NCBI GenBank assembly: GCA_013151645.1
Contig: JAADHU010000019.1
Span: 1-64,000 of the forward strand
Direction of reading: 5' to 3'
Source: Gammaproteobacteria bacterium
GTDB lineage: Bacteria > Pseudomonadota > Gammaproteobacteria > Steroidobacterales > Woeseiaceae
DNA: 64,000 nt
This document shows, one piece after another, positions 28,783 through 37,941 of this stretch. The position numbers and the translations under genes were made by a program. Under the pieces are notes generated by a model that saw nothing but the letters and a program-made list of their open reading frames with translations, made no database searches and was not told the origin of the DNA. The stretch's first letter is position 1. Each line of letters starts with the position of its first letter.

Positions 28783-29991
28783 TTGTTGAATTCCAGTGAC
28801 GCGAGTGCGGCCATCGCTGAATCCATACCGCCGTTTGAGACGGAGGAAGTCGTCCTTGCCAATGCAGCCGGTCGGGTGCTGCGGCAAGCCGTCTGCGCCG
28901 AGCGTGACCAGCCGCCGTTCGATCGCGTGATGATGGACGGCATTGCAGTGAATTTTTCGACTCTCGATGGCGGACGGCGAAAGTTTCGTATCGCGGCTAC
29001 ACAGCACGCAGGCGATCCCGGGCAGACACTCGGCAATCCGGCTGACTGTATTGAAGTCATGACCGGTGCGGTACTGCCGCACGGCTGCGACTGCGTCATA
29101 CCGGTAGAACGACTCGCAGTGACCGCCGACTTCGCCGAAGTGGACGCGAATTACGAGACGCAGCAATACCGTTTCGTTCACAAACAGGGTACTGATTTTA
29201 GCGAGGGCCAGGAAGTGTTGGCACCGGGTCATACCATTACACCCATGGATATCGCCGTCATCGCGTCGTGCGGTCTCGGCAGTATTCAGGCGGGCCGTTT
29301 GCCGGTCGTACGGGTTATCTCAACCGGTAACGAACTGGTCGCGGCGGGCGATCCGATCGAACCCCATCAGATCCGGCTTTCGAACGGGCCATCGCTCGTC
29401 GCTATGCTGGTACGACAGGGCTTTACCGATTGCGCGCACGACCACCTGGTCGACGACAGGCAGTTACTCGCGGATAGAATCGCAGCACACCTGGCCGCCG
29501 CTGATGTCCTCATCCTGAGCGGTGGCGTATCAATGGGCAAAGCCGACTTTGTACCGCAGGTACTGGCCGATCTTGGCGTGAAGAAGGTATTCCACAAAAT
29601 CAGCCAGCGGCCCGGCAAACCCATGTGGTTCGGCCTGGGGCCGCGCAAACAGGCCGTATTCGCATTGCCAGGCAACCCCGTGTCGACGCTCGTTTGCTGC
29701 CGTCAGTACGTTCTCCCGGCCCTGCATCGGGCATCGGGGCGCCATACTCGCGCATCCGACCTTGCCGTGCTCGATGAAACGGTTGTTTTTGAACCCGCGC
29801 TAACGAATTTCCTGCCGGTCAGAGTGCATACCGACACTGACGGGGTACTCAGGGCGAGCCCCGTCAGAACCAATACGTCCGGTGATTTTGCAGCGCTAAG
29901 CGGAACTGACGGTTACGTCGAACTCGCGCGCAATACCAGCGAGTTCAAAGCGGGCTGTCTACTGCCCCTGCATCGCTGGGACACACCCTGA
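28783..29991 (+). CDS. moeA: Molybdopterin molybdenumtransferase
   Basis: Inserts molybdate into adenylylated molybdopterin. It has 402 residues, a typical length. Motifs: MMDGIAV in the N-terminal part, STGNEL, SGGVSMGKADF and ALPGNPVS of the MoeA core. The start is uncertain: TTG at 28783 or at 28786, with no clear ribosome binding site, 6 bp after purD. The MsrP enzyme in this window needs its product. Confidence 0.95.
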   Translation: MLNSSDASAAIAESIPPFETEEVVLANAAGRVLRQAVCAERDQPPFDRVMMDGIAVNFSTLDGGRRKFRIAATQHAGDPGQTLGNPADCIEVMTGAVLPHGCDCVIPVERLAVTADFAEVDANYETQQYRFVHKQGTDFSEGQEVLAPGHTITPMDIAVIASCGLGSIQAGRLPVVRVISTGNELVAAGDPIEPHQIRLSNGPSLVAMLVRQGFTDCAHDHLVDDRQLLADRIAAHLAAADVLILSGGVSMGKADFVPQVLADLGVKKVFHKISQRPGKPMWFGLGPRKQAVFALPGNPVSTLVCCRQYVLPALHRASGRHTRASDLAVLDETVVFEPALTNFLPVRVHTDTDGVLRASPVRTNTSGDFAALSGTDGYVELARNTSEFKAGCLLPLHRWDTP

Positions 29992-30023
29992 CCTTGACCG
30001 TCGGGCGCGCCGACGACCTGTGT

Positions 30024-31463
30024 TCAGCGTTTCATCGCCTCGAAGAACTTCGCGTTCGTCTTTGTATCCTGCATCTTGTTGAGCAGAAACTCGACGGCCG
30101 CAAGTTCATCCATGGGATGCAGCACTTTTCTTAAGACCCACAATTTCTGCAATTCGTCCGCATCCGTCAGCAGTTCTTCCTTGCGAGTACCTGAACGATT
30201 GATATTGATCGCCGGAAATACCCGTTTCTCGGAAATACGTCGATCCAGGTGAATTTCCCAGTTGCCGGTACCCTTGAATTCCTCGTAGATCACTTCGTCC
30301 ATCTTCGAGCCGGTATCCACCAGGGCGGTCGCGAGAATCGTCAGGCTGCCGCCTTCTTCGATATTGCGCGCCGCACCGAAGAAACGCTTAGGCCGATGCA
30401 GCGCATTCGCATCGACACCACCCGTTAACACCTTGCCGGACGATGGCACGACCGTGTTGTAAGCACGCGCGAGTCGCGTGATTGAATCGAGCAGAATGAC
30501 AACGTCTTTCTTGTGCTCAACCAGCCGCTTCGCTTTCTCTATGACCATTTCGGCCACTTGCACATGGCGACTCGCCGGTTCGTCGAACGTTGACGACACG
30601 ACTTCACCGCGTACGCTGCGCGACATCTCGGTGACTTCCTCGGGCCGTTCGTCGATCAACAGAACGATCAGGGATACGTCCGGATTATTTACCGAAATGG
30701 CGGAGGCTATATTCTGCAGCAACATCGTTTTACCCGCCTTGGGCGGCGAAACGATCAGTCCTCGCTGGCCTTTGCCGATCGGTGCAATCATGTCGATGAT
30801 ACGCGCCGTAAGGTCTTCCGTGCTGCCGTTCCCCTGCTCGAGCAGGAGCCGCTGATTGGGATGCAGTGGTGTCAGGTTCTCAAACAAAACCTTGCTGCGC
30901 GTACTCTCCGGTGCATCAAAGTTGATCTCGCCAACTTTCAGCAAGGCAAAATAGCGCTCACCGTCTTTCGGTGGCCGGATAAGCCCGGAAACGGTATCGC
31001 CAGTACGCAGATTAAAGCGCCGAATCTGGCTGGGTGATACGTAAATATCATCCGGACCCGCGAGATAGGAACTGTCCGCGGCACGCAGGAAACCGAAGCC
31101 ATCCTGCAAAATCTCCAGCACCCCGTCGCCGTAAATATCTTCACCGGCCTTGGCGTGTGCCTTGAGAATGGCAAAAATAATGTCCTGCTTGCGCGCGCGC
31201 GCCAGGTGCTCGATCTCAAGCTTTTCGCCCAGTTCCACAAGGTCTGACGGTGACCTGTTTTTCAGGTCCGTCAGATTCATGGCTTTCTTGCTGATCTCCA
31301 GCTGGTCCGGAGAAATTATCTCAAGACCGGTACCGTCATCAGGGAATTCGGCTGAATCACGTTTCGGACGGCGACGACGTCTGTTGCCCTGCCCACCGGA
31401 ATTTTTTGATCGTGACGACTGCTTTGGTCGACTTCTAGTTTGATTACCCAAGTACCCTCTCAC
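30024..31463 (-). CDS. rho: Transcription termination factor Rho with basic N-terminal extension
   Basis: Hexameric RNA helicase that ends transcription at C-rich sites. The frame is 479 residues from a GTG that overlaps the trxA stop by 2 nt (GTGA); the family is usually about 419. An internal ATG at 31280 ([10 protein letters not shown]) would give the normal length but has no good ribosome binding site. The extra 61 residues are rich in Ser, Arg and Lys ([11 protein letters not shown]) and could bind RNA. The core is standard: cold-shock-like RNA domain, Walker A PPKAGKT, and [11 protein letters not shown]. Convergent with moeA. Confidence 0.97.
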   Translation of the reverse strand: MRGYLGNQTRSRPKQSSRSKNSGGQGNRRRRRPKRDSAEFPDDGTGLEIISPDQLEISKKAMNLTDLKNRSPSDLVELGEKLEIEHLARARKQDIIFAILKAHAKAGEDIYGDGVLEILQDGFGFLRAADSSYLAGPDDIYVSPSQIRRFNLRTGDTVSGLIRPPKDGERYFALLKVGEINFDAPESTRSKVLFENLTPLHPNQRLLLEQGNGSTEDLTARIIDMIAPIGKGQRGLIVSPPKAGKTMLLQNIASAISVNNPDVSLIVLLIDERPEEVTEMSRSVRGEVVSSTFDEPASRHVQVAEMVIEKAKRLVEHKKDVVILLDSITRLARAYNTVVPSSGKVLTGGVDANALHRPKRFFGAARNIEEGGSLTILATALVDTGSKMDEVIYEEFKGTGNWEIHLDRRISEKRVFPAININRSGTRKEELLTDADELQKLWVLRKVLHPMDELAAVEFLLNKMQDTKTNAKFFEAMKR

Positions 31464-31786
31464 AGATTAGTGTCCAAGAACTCCAAAAGTTGCGACTTTG
31501 ACATCGCACCCAGTTTTTGCGCGTGCACCTCGCCATCTTTGAAAAGCATCAGCGTCGGAATGCTGCGGATGCCAAATTTTGGCGGTGTGTTCGGATTGTC
31601 ATCAATATTCAGTTTGCCAACAGTCATACGATCCGCATACTCGTCGGCAACTTCGTGAAGCATCGGCGCAATCATCTTGCAGGGTCCGCACCATTCCGCC
31701 CAGAAATCGAGTAGCACAGGTTTCTCCGACTGCAATACATCCGCCTCGAAATTATCATCGTTGATCTGCACAATATTGTCGCTCAC
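31460..31786 (-). CDS. trxA: Thioredoxin 1
   Basis: General cytoplasmic disulfide reductase of 108 residues with the active site WC33-G-P-C36 and the cis-proline loop RSIPTLMLF. It would supply electrons to DsbD. It stands upstream of rho and divergent from rhlB, the common gammaproteobacterial order. Confidence 0.98.
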   Translation of the reverse strand: MSDNIVQINDDNFEADVLQSEKPVLLDFWAEWCGPCKMIAPMLHEVADEYADRMTVGKLNIDDNPNTPPKFGIRSIPTLMLFKDGEVHAQKLGAMSKSQLLEFLDTNL

Positions 31787-31881
31787 CGGCTCTGTCCTCC
31801 GAAATGCTTGTGTTTGAAATCAGTGCTGACATCGCTCATCCCTGTCCCCCGACGGGCCGAACAACGCAAAATGGATGACGC

Positions 31882-31899
31882 TGCCTGATCAATCAGGCA
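31882..31899. promoter_or_regulatory. 18-bp operator-like palindrome between trxA and rhlB
   Basis: TGCCTGAT-CA-ATCAGGCA, perfect 8-bp arms around a 2-bp centre, about 95 bp before the trxA start. The symmetry suggests a dimeric regulator; I cannot name it. Confidence 0.4.
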
Positions 31900-31981
31900 A
31901 TATGTCGCAGCTTTGTCGCGGGTTCTCTTGGAATTCGTGGAGAGCGAAACTGGCAGGTGCGACGAAAGTCGCGTCGATATT

Positions 31982-31996
31982 GGGTCAATTTGACCC
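31982..31996. promoter_or_regulatory. 15-bp palindrome in the rhlB leader
   Basis: GGGTCAA-T-TTGACCC, followed at once by CCCC-TTC-GGGG, about 50 bp before the rhlB ATG. It could be an operator or part of a folded leader RNA. RhlB levels are not known to me to be controlled here, so this is a description only. Confidence 0.35.
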
Positions 31997-32047
31997 CTTC
32001 GGGGCACAATTTGCAAGCCCTTAACGCACAATTTTCCAAGTGAACTC

Positions 32048-33325
32048 ATGACAGATAACCATTTGAGCGACCTGAAGTTCGACTCTCTCGAGCTCCACGA
32101 TACCTTACGCGAAGGGATCCGCGACGCGGGTTTCGAATTCTGTACGCCCATCCAGGCGAACACCCTACCGATTGCGCTGGCGAACAACGATGTCGCCGGT
32201 CAGGCACAAACAGGAACCGGCAAGACGGCCGCTTTCCTGATTGCCGCCTTCAATCGCATCCTGACGACTAATATTGATACGACGCGAAACGGTCAGAGGC
32301 AACCGCGAATATTCATCCTCGCACCCACGCGCGAACTGGCGGTGCAAATCGGCAAAGATGCCGAAGCGCTGAGCAGTTTTACCGGTCTAAAGGTCGCGCT
32401 TGCGTTTGGCGGCACAGATTATGAAAAGCAGCGCCGAAATATAGAAAACGGTATCGATATGCTGGTCGGCACGCCGGGACGCATCATCGACTATTTCAAA
32501 CAGGGCGTGTTTAAACTCGATCAGATTGAAGTCGTCATTCTCGACGAAGCGGATCGCATGTTCGACCTCGGCTTCATCAAGGACATTCGTTACCTGCTAA
32601 GACGCCTGCCAGACCCGGAAAAGCGCCTGAACATGCTGTTTTCCGCCACACTGTCGCAACGCGTTCTGGAACTTGCCTACGAGCACATGAACGAGCCGGA
32701 GTTAATTCGCATCGAGCCGGAGAAAGTCACCGCTGACCGCGTGCGCCAGGCAATCTTTTTCCCCTCGAACGAAGAGAAGCTGCCATTGCTCGTTGGACTC
32801 ATGCGGGAAATGGGCGAAGGACGCATCATGGTCTTCGTCAACACCAAACGAGAGGCAGAAAAGATCGAGGCGTACCTGCAGGCCAACGAGATTAACGCCA
32901 GTGCGATCTCCGGCGATGTGCCGCAGAAGAAACGCATGAGGCTGCTGGAGCAGTTTCAGAAAGGGGAACTCGCCGTTCTGATAGGTACCGACGTCGCGTC
33001 GCGTGGCCTGCACATTCCCGATGTCCAGTGCGTGATCAATTATGACCTGCCAAACGACAAAGAGGATTATGTGCATCGCATTGGCCGTACGGCAAGAGCC
33101 GGCGCATCGGGGGATGCCATCAGCTTCGGTTGTGAAACTTATGTAATGTCATTGCCTGATATCGAGAGCTACATTGGTCACAAGATTCCGGTTGCAAACC
33201 ATGACCCGGCGCTGCTGCCAAGACTTATAAAACCGGCACGAAAACAACGATCGCACTCCGGCAAGCCGCGGCAGGGATCCGGTGGGCGTTCGTCCAGGTC
33301 CTCTGGCAGAAGGCCGCGCCGCTAA
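32048..33325 (+). CDS. rhlB: DEAD-box ATP-dependent RNA helicase RhlB
   Basis: Unwinds structured RNA for the degradosome. It has 425 residues. Motifs in order: a Q-motif near FEFCTPIQ, AQTGTGKT, LDEADRMFDLGF, SATLS, GTDVASRGLHIPDV and HRIGRTARAG. It has a basic Arg/Ser-rich tail. Position opposite trxA fits RhlB rather than another DEAD-box paralogue. Confidence 0.94.
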   Translation: MTDNHLSDLKFDSLELHDTLREGIRDAGFEFCTPIQANTLPIALANNDVAGQAQTGTGKTAAFLIAAFNRILTTNIDTTRNGQRQPRIFILAPTRELAVQIGKDAEALSSFTGLKVALAFGGTDYEKQRRNIENGIDMLVGTPGRIIDYFKQGVFKLDQIEVVILDEADRMFDLGFIKDIRYLLRRLPDPEKRLNMLFSATLSQRVLELAYEHMNEPELIRIEPEKVTADRVRQAIFFPSNEEKLPLLVGLMREMGEGRIMVFVNTKREAEKIEAYLQANEINASAISGDVPQKKRMRLLEQFQKGELAVLIGTDVASRGLHIPDVQCVINYDLPNDKEDYVHRIGRTARAGASGDAISFGCETYVMSLPDIESYIGHKIPVANHDPALLPRLIKPARKQRSHSGKPRQGSGGRSSRSSGRRPRR

Positions 33326-33389
33326 CGGCACCGCCGAAGTCACTTGCGCGCCGCAAACAAGCCGTCAACACACTGGTTCAAGGACAAAA

Positions 33390-34193
33390 ATGAATATTAC
33401 GCAATACACCGACCCGCTGGTCACACTGGCAGAGGAAGCTGGCCGGGCGATTCTTGAAATATACGAAACCGACTTCGATGTCGAGAAAAAAGACGATCAG
33501 TCACCGCTGACGAAAGCAGACCTGGCATCAAATGCGCGCATTGTCGCCGGCCTGGAAAAGTTGACGCCGGAGATACCGATCATTTCCGAGGAAGTGGGCT
33601 TAGCCGATTTTGAAGAGCGTCGTCAGTGGGACTGCTACTGGCTTATCGACCCACTGGATGGAACGAAGGAATTCGTCAAGCGAAACGGGGAATTCACCGT
33701 CAACATCGCACTGATTCGCGATCACGCTCCGGTCCTCGGCATCGTCCACGTGCCGGTGACAAAGACAACCTACATCGGTTGCGAAGGCCTGGGAGCCGAG
33801 CGGCGCGAAGCGGGTAAAGCGCCGTGCCGTATTGCTGTTGCCACCGAGAGTGATAGCCCGGTGCGAGTGGTTGGCAGTCGCTCGCATTTGGGGACAAGCC
33901 TGAATACGTTTCTGCAGATTCTCGGTGAATTTGAAATGCACCCGATGGGCAGCTCGCTCAAATTTTGCCTGATCGCAGAAGGTGGCGCCGACATCTACCC
34001 CCGCCTCGGCCTGACCTCGGAATGGGACACGGCCGCTGCCCAGGCCGTGGTCGAGCAGGCCGGCGGCCAGGTCCTCGAACTCGACGGCAATCGCCTGTCT
34101 TACAACCGGAAAGCGGATATCCTGAATCCGCATTTCCTGGTGATCGGTGCGCAAGATCACGATTGGCTGGGAATTGCACAACGCAGTACATAA
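33390..34193 (+). CDS. cysQ: 3'(2'),5'-bisphosphate nucleotidase
   Basis: Hydrolyses PAP formed during sulfate assimilation. The ATG at 33390 has AGGA upstream and gives 267 residues; the longer open frame overlaps rhlB and is not supported. The metal-binding inositol-monophosphatase motifs are SEE (about residue 70), DPLDGTKEF, and EWDTAAAQAV near the C terminus. It may be co-transcribed with rhlB. Confidence 0.94.
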   Translation: MNITQYTDPLVTLAEEAGRAILEIYETDFDVEKKDDQSPLTKADLASNARIVAGLEKLTPEIPIISEEVGLADFEERRQWDCYWLIDPLDGTKEFVKRNGEFTVNIALIRDHAPVLGIVHVPVTKTTYIGCEGLGAERREAGKAPCRIAVATESDSPVRVVGSRSHLGTSLNTFLQILGEFEMHPMGSSLKFCLIAEGGADIYPRLGLTSEWDTAAAQAVVEQAGGQVLELDGNRLSYNRKADILNPHFLVIGAQDHDWLGIAQRST

Positions 34194-34275
34194 CATCCGA
34201 GCGGATAGTGGGCTACTATCGTAGTTACGAATCGTCTGCGACCTTTTGCAGCGGTTTTCTCCAGAATCCGGACTC

Positions 34276-34491
34276 ATGAACGATAAAATCGATACCGAAT
34301 CCTTCAAAGACCTGAGTCTGCTCAGGCAAACGCGAATCAGTCACCGCAACCTGAACGATCTAATTGACCGGCTATCCCACGATCCACTCGCGGACCAGTT
34401 GCGGGTTCGCCGACTCAAGAAAAAAAGGCTGGTTCTCAAAGACATGATTGCGCGCCTCGAGAGCGAGTTGATTCCCGATCTGGATGCCTGA
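34276..34491 (+). CDS. YdcH/DUF465 family small helical protein
   Basis: A protein of 71 residues starting at ATG 34276; an earlier ATG (34246) adds ten residues without homology. It is a single helical hairpin with the typical pattern SHRNLNDLIDRL, then RLKKKRLVLKDMIARLE. DUF465 proteins are common in proteobacteria and have no settled function. It converges on feoB. Confidence 0.8.
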   Translation: MNDKIDTESFKDLSLLRQTRISHRNLNDLIDRLSHDPLADQLRVRRLKKKRLVLKDMIARLESELIPDLDA

Positions 34492-34500
34492 CAGCCCGGG

Positions 34501-36690
34501 CTAGGAGGCGAGTTGATAGACCAGCAGCGCCCCAACGTATCCCAGTAACGTCATGTACGCCCAGGCAAACAGCGGCCAGCGCAAGCTGCTCGTCTCCCTC
34601 CGGATGACCGCAATCGTTGCTGCGCACTGCAAACAGAACGCGTAGAAAATCAGCAGACCAAATACCATTGGCAACGTAAAAATCAATGAACCGTCAGGCC
34701 GGGTCGCGGATCGCAGGCGTTCGGACAGAGTTGCGTCATCGGCACTGTCACCGACCGCGTAGACGGTCCCCATCACGGCAATCACTACCTCACGCGCCGG
34801 AAAACCGGCAATGACGGCGGCCGCAACCTTCCAGTCCCAGCCTAGCGGAACGAAAACCGGCTCGATAAACTTGCCGGCACGACCGAGCAGGCTTTGCTCA
34901 AGTTGCGCAGCGGCCGCTTCGTTCTCCAGTTGCGCATACTTGTCTTCGAGCGGCTGCCCTGCCAGAGAAATCGCGGCAACCGCTTTATCCTCCACCAGAC
35001 GTGATGCCAGAACGTCGGACTGCGGGTAGTACGCGAGCGCCCACACGCATACCGCAACCGTAAAAATAATCGTGCCCGCACGGTGCAGAAATATCTTCAC
35101 CCGGCCCCGTAGCTGCATCAGGACGGTGCGCATGTTCGGCATCCGGAATTCCGGCAACATGAGCGCGAAAGCCGGTTTGGGACCGTGCAACGCCGTTTTC
35201 CGCAGCAAGAGCGTTGTCAGCAAACCCGCCGCGATACCGAGCATGTAAAGAGCGAATAAAACCAGTCCCTGTAAATTGGCAAAGCCAACATCGATTGGCG
35301 GTACAAAAGCCGCGATCAATAACGCATAGACGGGCAACCGCGCGGAACAGGTCATGAACGGTGCCGCCAGAATGGTGGCAATCCTGTCGCGCCGGTTGGG
35401 TATGACGCGCGTCGCCATGATCCCGGGCACGGCACAGGCGAAGCTCGAGACCATCGGGATAACCGATTGACCGGAGAGCCCCACGGAGCGCATGGCTCTG
35501 TCCATCAGGTAAGCGGCCCGCGCCAGGTATCCCGAATCTTCAAGGACGATGATGAACAGGAACAGGATCAAAATCTGCGGCAGGAAAATAATGACGCTGC
35601 CGACGCCGGCGACGATGCCGTCCGCGATCAGGCTGGCCACGGCCCCTTGCGGCAAGTTATCCAGCACGAACGTACCGAGAATCCCGGTGCCGACATCGAT
35701 CGCATCCATAAACGGTGTCGCCCAGGCGAACACTGCCTGAAACACGGTGGCCATCACTAAAAACAATCCGACCGTGCCGGGAACCGGCCTGTTGAGCCAG
35801 TTGATCAGACGCGTTTCCCACGTTATCAGGACGGGCGTGTGTCGCTGCACGTCTGCCAACACCTGGCGTACCCAGCCGTAGCGGTGCCGTGCCTCCACGG
35901 CAAGCGGCGGATCGTCGCCGAAGAGTCTTTGCCTGATTTCATTCAGCCGCTCAAGCCCACGATCACCCAGTTGATCCACTACGTACGCCTCGAGCGCTCC
36001 GGGCCCATCAATCAATGCCCGCTCTATTTCGGTGCGAGTCAGGGAGGCGGGCAAGTCTGCCGCCAGAAGCTGCGCCTCTGTAGCCAGCTTCGGCCAGAAC
36101 CCGGATACCTTTGGCGGTGCCTGTTGCGGCAAGCGCGTCAAAGCATCACGCAGTGCGCTCATGCCGTGCCCGGTGGTCGCAACGACCGGGCAAACCGTGA
36201 CCCCGCAAAGATGTTCCTGCAACGCTTCGATATCGATACTCAGCCCTGCTGCTTTTGCAGCATCTGTCATCGTCAGGGCAACCAGCACGGGCAGACCCAG
36301 TTCCAGTAACTGCTGCAGGAGATACAAGCCTTGATACAGGTGCGTGGCGTCGAGCACAGCGATAATTCCTACCGGTCTGTCGATACCCGGCATTCTGCCC
36401 AGCACGACATCGACTGCAATGCGTTCCTCCATTGAATGCGCACTGAGGGCGTGCATACCTGGCAGGTCCATCAGCTCCACGGCAACCTGACCACATTGGG
36501 CTATACCGCTGGTTCGTTCAACCGTCACGCCGGGATAGTTGGCCGTTTTCTGGCGCATGCCGGTTAAACGATTAAACAGCGTGCTTTTGCCGCTGTTCGG
36601 ATGCCCCACCACCGCCACGATACCCGTCGGGTGCTGACGAACGCCGATCCGATCCACGGCGATGCGCGTTACGGTACCGCTAGCCGTCAT
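34501..36690 (-). CDS. feoB: Ferrous iron transporter FeoB
   Basis: Inner-membrane Fe(II) uptake protein of 729 residues. The N-terminal G-protein domain has G1 GHPNSGKS (residues 29-36), a switch with NYPGVTVE and DLPGMHAL. The membrane part has two gate motifs, including a SFACAVPGIMATR segment, and FMTCSARLPVY. The start overlaps feoA by 11 nt. Expression should rise when Fur is iron-free. Confidence 0.97.
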   Translation of the reverse strand: MTASGTVTRIAVDRIGVRQHPTGIVAVVGHPNSGKSTLFNRLTGMRQKTANYPGVTVERTSGIAQCGQVAVELMDLPGMHALSAHSMEERIAVDVVLGRMPGIDRPVGIIAVLDATHLYQGLYLLQQLLELGLPVLVALTMTDAAKAAGLSIDIEALQEHLCGVTVCPVVATTGHGMSALRDALTRLPQQAPPKVSGFWPKLATEAQLLAADLPASLTRTEIERALIDGPGALEAYVVDQLGDRGLERLNEIRQRLFGDDPPLAVEARHRYGWVRQVLADVQRHTPVLITWETRLINWLNRPVPGTVGLFLVMATVFQAVFAWATPFMDAIDVGTGILGTFVLDNLPQGAVASLIADGIVAGVGSVIIFLPQILILFLFIIVLEDSGYLARAAYLMDRAMRSVGLSGQSVIPMVSSFACAVPGIMATRVIPNRRDRIATILAAPFMTCSARLPVYALLIAAFVPPIDVGFANLQGLVLFALYMLGIAAGLLTTLLLRKTALHGPKPAFALMLPEFRMPNMRTVLMQLRGRVKIFLHRAGTIIFTVAVCVWALAYYPQSDVLASRLVEDKAVAAISLAGQPLEDKYAQLENEAAAAQLEQSLLGRAGKFIEPVFVPLGWDWKVAAAVIAGFPAREVVIAVMGTVYAVGDSADDATLSERLRSATRPDGSLIFTLPMVFGLLIFYAFCLQCAATIAVIRRETSSLRWPLFAWAYMTLLGYVGALLVYQLAS

Positions 36691-36916
36691 GGTCGGTCGC
36701 AGCTACAGAGAAATAACGCGCGTGCTCACGGCGCAGGGAAATGGAGGTTCCGTAGAGGCGAAATTCCAGCGGATCGCCGCCGATGGCCGCGCTCACAAAC
36801 TCGATTTCGGCACCTTCGACGAGGCCAAGCACCATGAGGCGCTGGACGACGGGATCAGCGCATTGGACAGCATCAATTACATAGCGTGTGCCATGCTGCA
36901 ATGAATCTAGGGTCAT
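36680..36916 (-). CDS. feoA: FeoA, SH3-like cytoplasmic partner of FeoB
   Basis: A protein of 78 residues with the SH3-like fold of the family (LMVLGLVEGAEIEF, then GGDPLEFRLYGTSISLRREHA). It is required for FeoB-mediated iron uptake. First gene of the pair; a Fur box lies about 35-50 bp upstream of its ATG. No clear ribosome binding site was seen. Confidence 0.94.
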   Translation of the reverse strand: MTLDSLQHGTRYVIDAVQCADPVVQRLMVLGLVEGAEIEFVSAAIGGDPLEFRLYGTSISLRREHARYFSVAATDHDG

Positions 36917-36949
36917 GTGTTTATTCGGCGTGGTCTGGCGATTGCGGAT

Positions 36950-36968
36950 TCAAATGATAACCATTCTC
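36950..36968. promoter_or_regulatory. Fur box upstream of feoAB
   Basis: TCAAATGATAACCATTCTC agrees with the 19-bp Fur consensus at 14 positions, including ATGATAA and CATT. It lies in the gap between trhO and feoA, at the expected promoter position for iron-repressed feoAB. Confidence 0.85.
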
Positions 36969-37000
36969 ATCTTCACGCACAATGGGCAAGGGCAAAGATT

Positions 37001-37930
37001 TCAGGGCACACCATTTCCTGATGCTTGCGGGCCAATGTGCTCGCCGCCTCGCGCTCTCGCCAGCCGCACCTGGCGGCGGCGTTCTTCCAGCCCCAACGCA
37101 CGCTCTGTGCCGAGCTCGTCGATGCATTTCGGGCAGGAAACGCCTTCACGATAATCTGGCGATTCGAGATCTTCACCGCTGAGCGGCCGCCGACAGGCGT
37201 GGCATTGCACGTAACCACCCTCGGCAAGATCGCGGTTAATTGCCACTCGCGTGTCGAAAACGAAGCATTCACCTTGCCAGCGGTTTTCCTCAGCGTCGAT
37301 TTTATGCAGATAGTTGATGATGCCACCGTGCAGCTGGTTGACCTCGGTAAAGCCGAGTTCAAGCATCAGTGCCGTCGCTTTCTCGCAGCGAATACCGCCG
37401 GTACAGAACATCGCCAGCGGTCGTTTCTTATCGGCCATGGCCAGTTCCCTGGCGAACTGTGGAAACTCCCGAAAGCTCGTGTTGCCGGGGTCGACAGCGT
37501 TCGGGAACGTGCCAACTTCGATTTCATAGCGATTGCGCGTATCGATGATTAACGTTTCCGGATTGTCGATCAACGCGTTCCACTCCTCGGGCGACACATG
37601 CTTGCCGGTACGTTGCTGCGGCAGGATGTCCGGCCGTCCAAGCGTGACAATTTCCTTTTTCAGGCGCACGCGCATGCGTCGAAAAGGCGCGTTTTCAGCC
37701 TCGGTCCAGCGGGCATCGATTGGCGCCTGCAACGCCAGCTGCGTACACAAGCCGTCAAGAATTTTCTGTACGTGATCGCCGGCACCCGCCAGCGTGCCAT
37801 TGACCCCTTCCCCGGCGACGAGAATGGTGCCAAGCAAATCCAATTGCTCGCATCGCGACTGCAGACGATCACGCAGTGCAACAGGATCTGCAATATCCAC
37901 AAACTGGTAAAACGAAACAACGTTCGGCAT
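37001..37930 (-). CDS. trhO: tRNA uridine-34 hydroxylase (YceA/TrhO), rhodanese type
   Basis: Oxygen-dependent formation of 5-hydroxyuridine at position 34 of tRNA. It has 309 residues. An N-terminal acylphosphatase-like half (GTILVAGEGVNGTLAG) is followed by a rhodanese domain with the active cysteine in MFCTGGIRCEKA. A C-terminal zinc-like cluster has CHACRRPLS and CPKCID. It follows plsB by 11 bp and is probably in the same transcript. Confidence 0.94.
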   Translation of the reverse strand: MPNVVSFYQFVDIADPVALRDRLQSRCEQLDLLGTILVAGEGVNGTLAGAGDHVQKILDGLCTQLALQAPIDARWTEAENAPFRRMRVRLKKEIVTLGRPDILPQQRTGKHVSPEEWNALIDNPETLIIDTRNRYEIEVGTFPNAVDPGNTSFREFPQFARELAMADKKRPLAMFCTGGIRCEKATALMLELGFTEVNQLHGGIINYLHKIDAEENRWQGECFVFDTRVAINRDLAEGGYVQCHACRRPLSGEDLESPDYREGVSCPKCIDELGTERALGLEERRRQVRLARARGGEHIGPQASGNGVP

Positions 37931-37941
37931 CGAATCCGCCT

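Noticed and set aside
28063-29232. 389-codon minus-strand frame across purD and moeA
   Set aside because: It is antisense to two certain genes and spans their junction; a shadow of codon bias.
29998-30015. GTCGG/CCGAC hairpin between moeA and rho as a terminator
   Set aside because: The 5-bp stem is short and no T-run follows on either strand.
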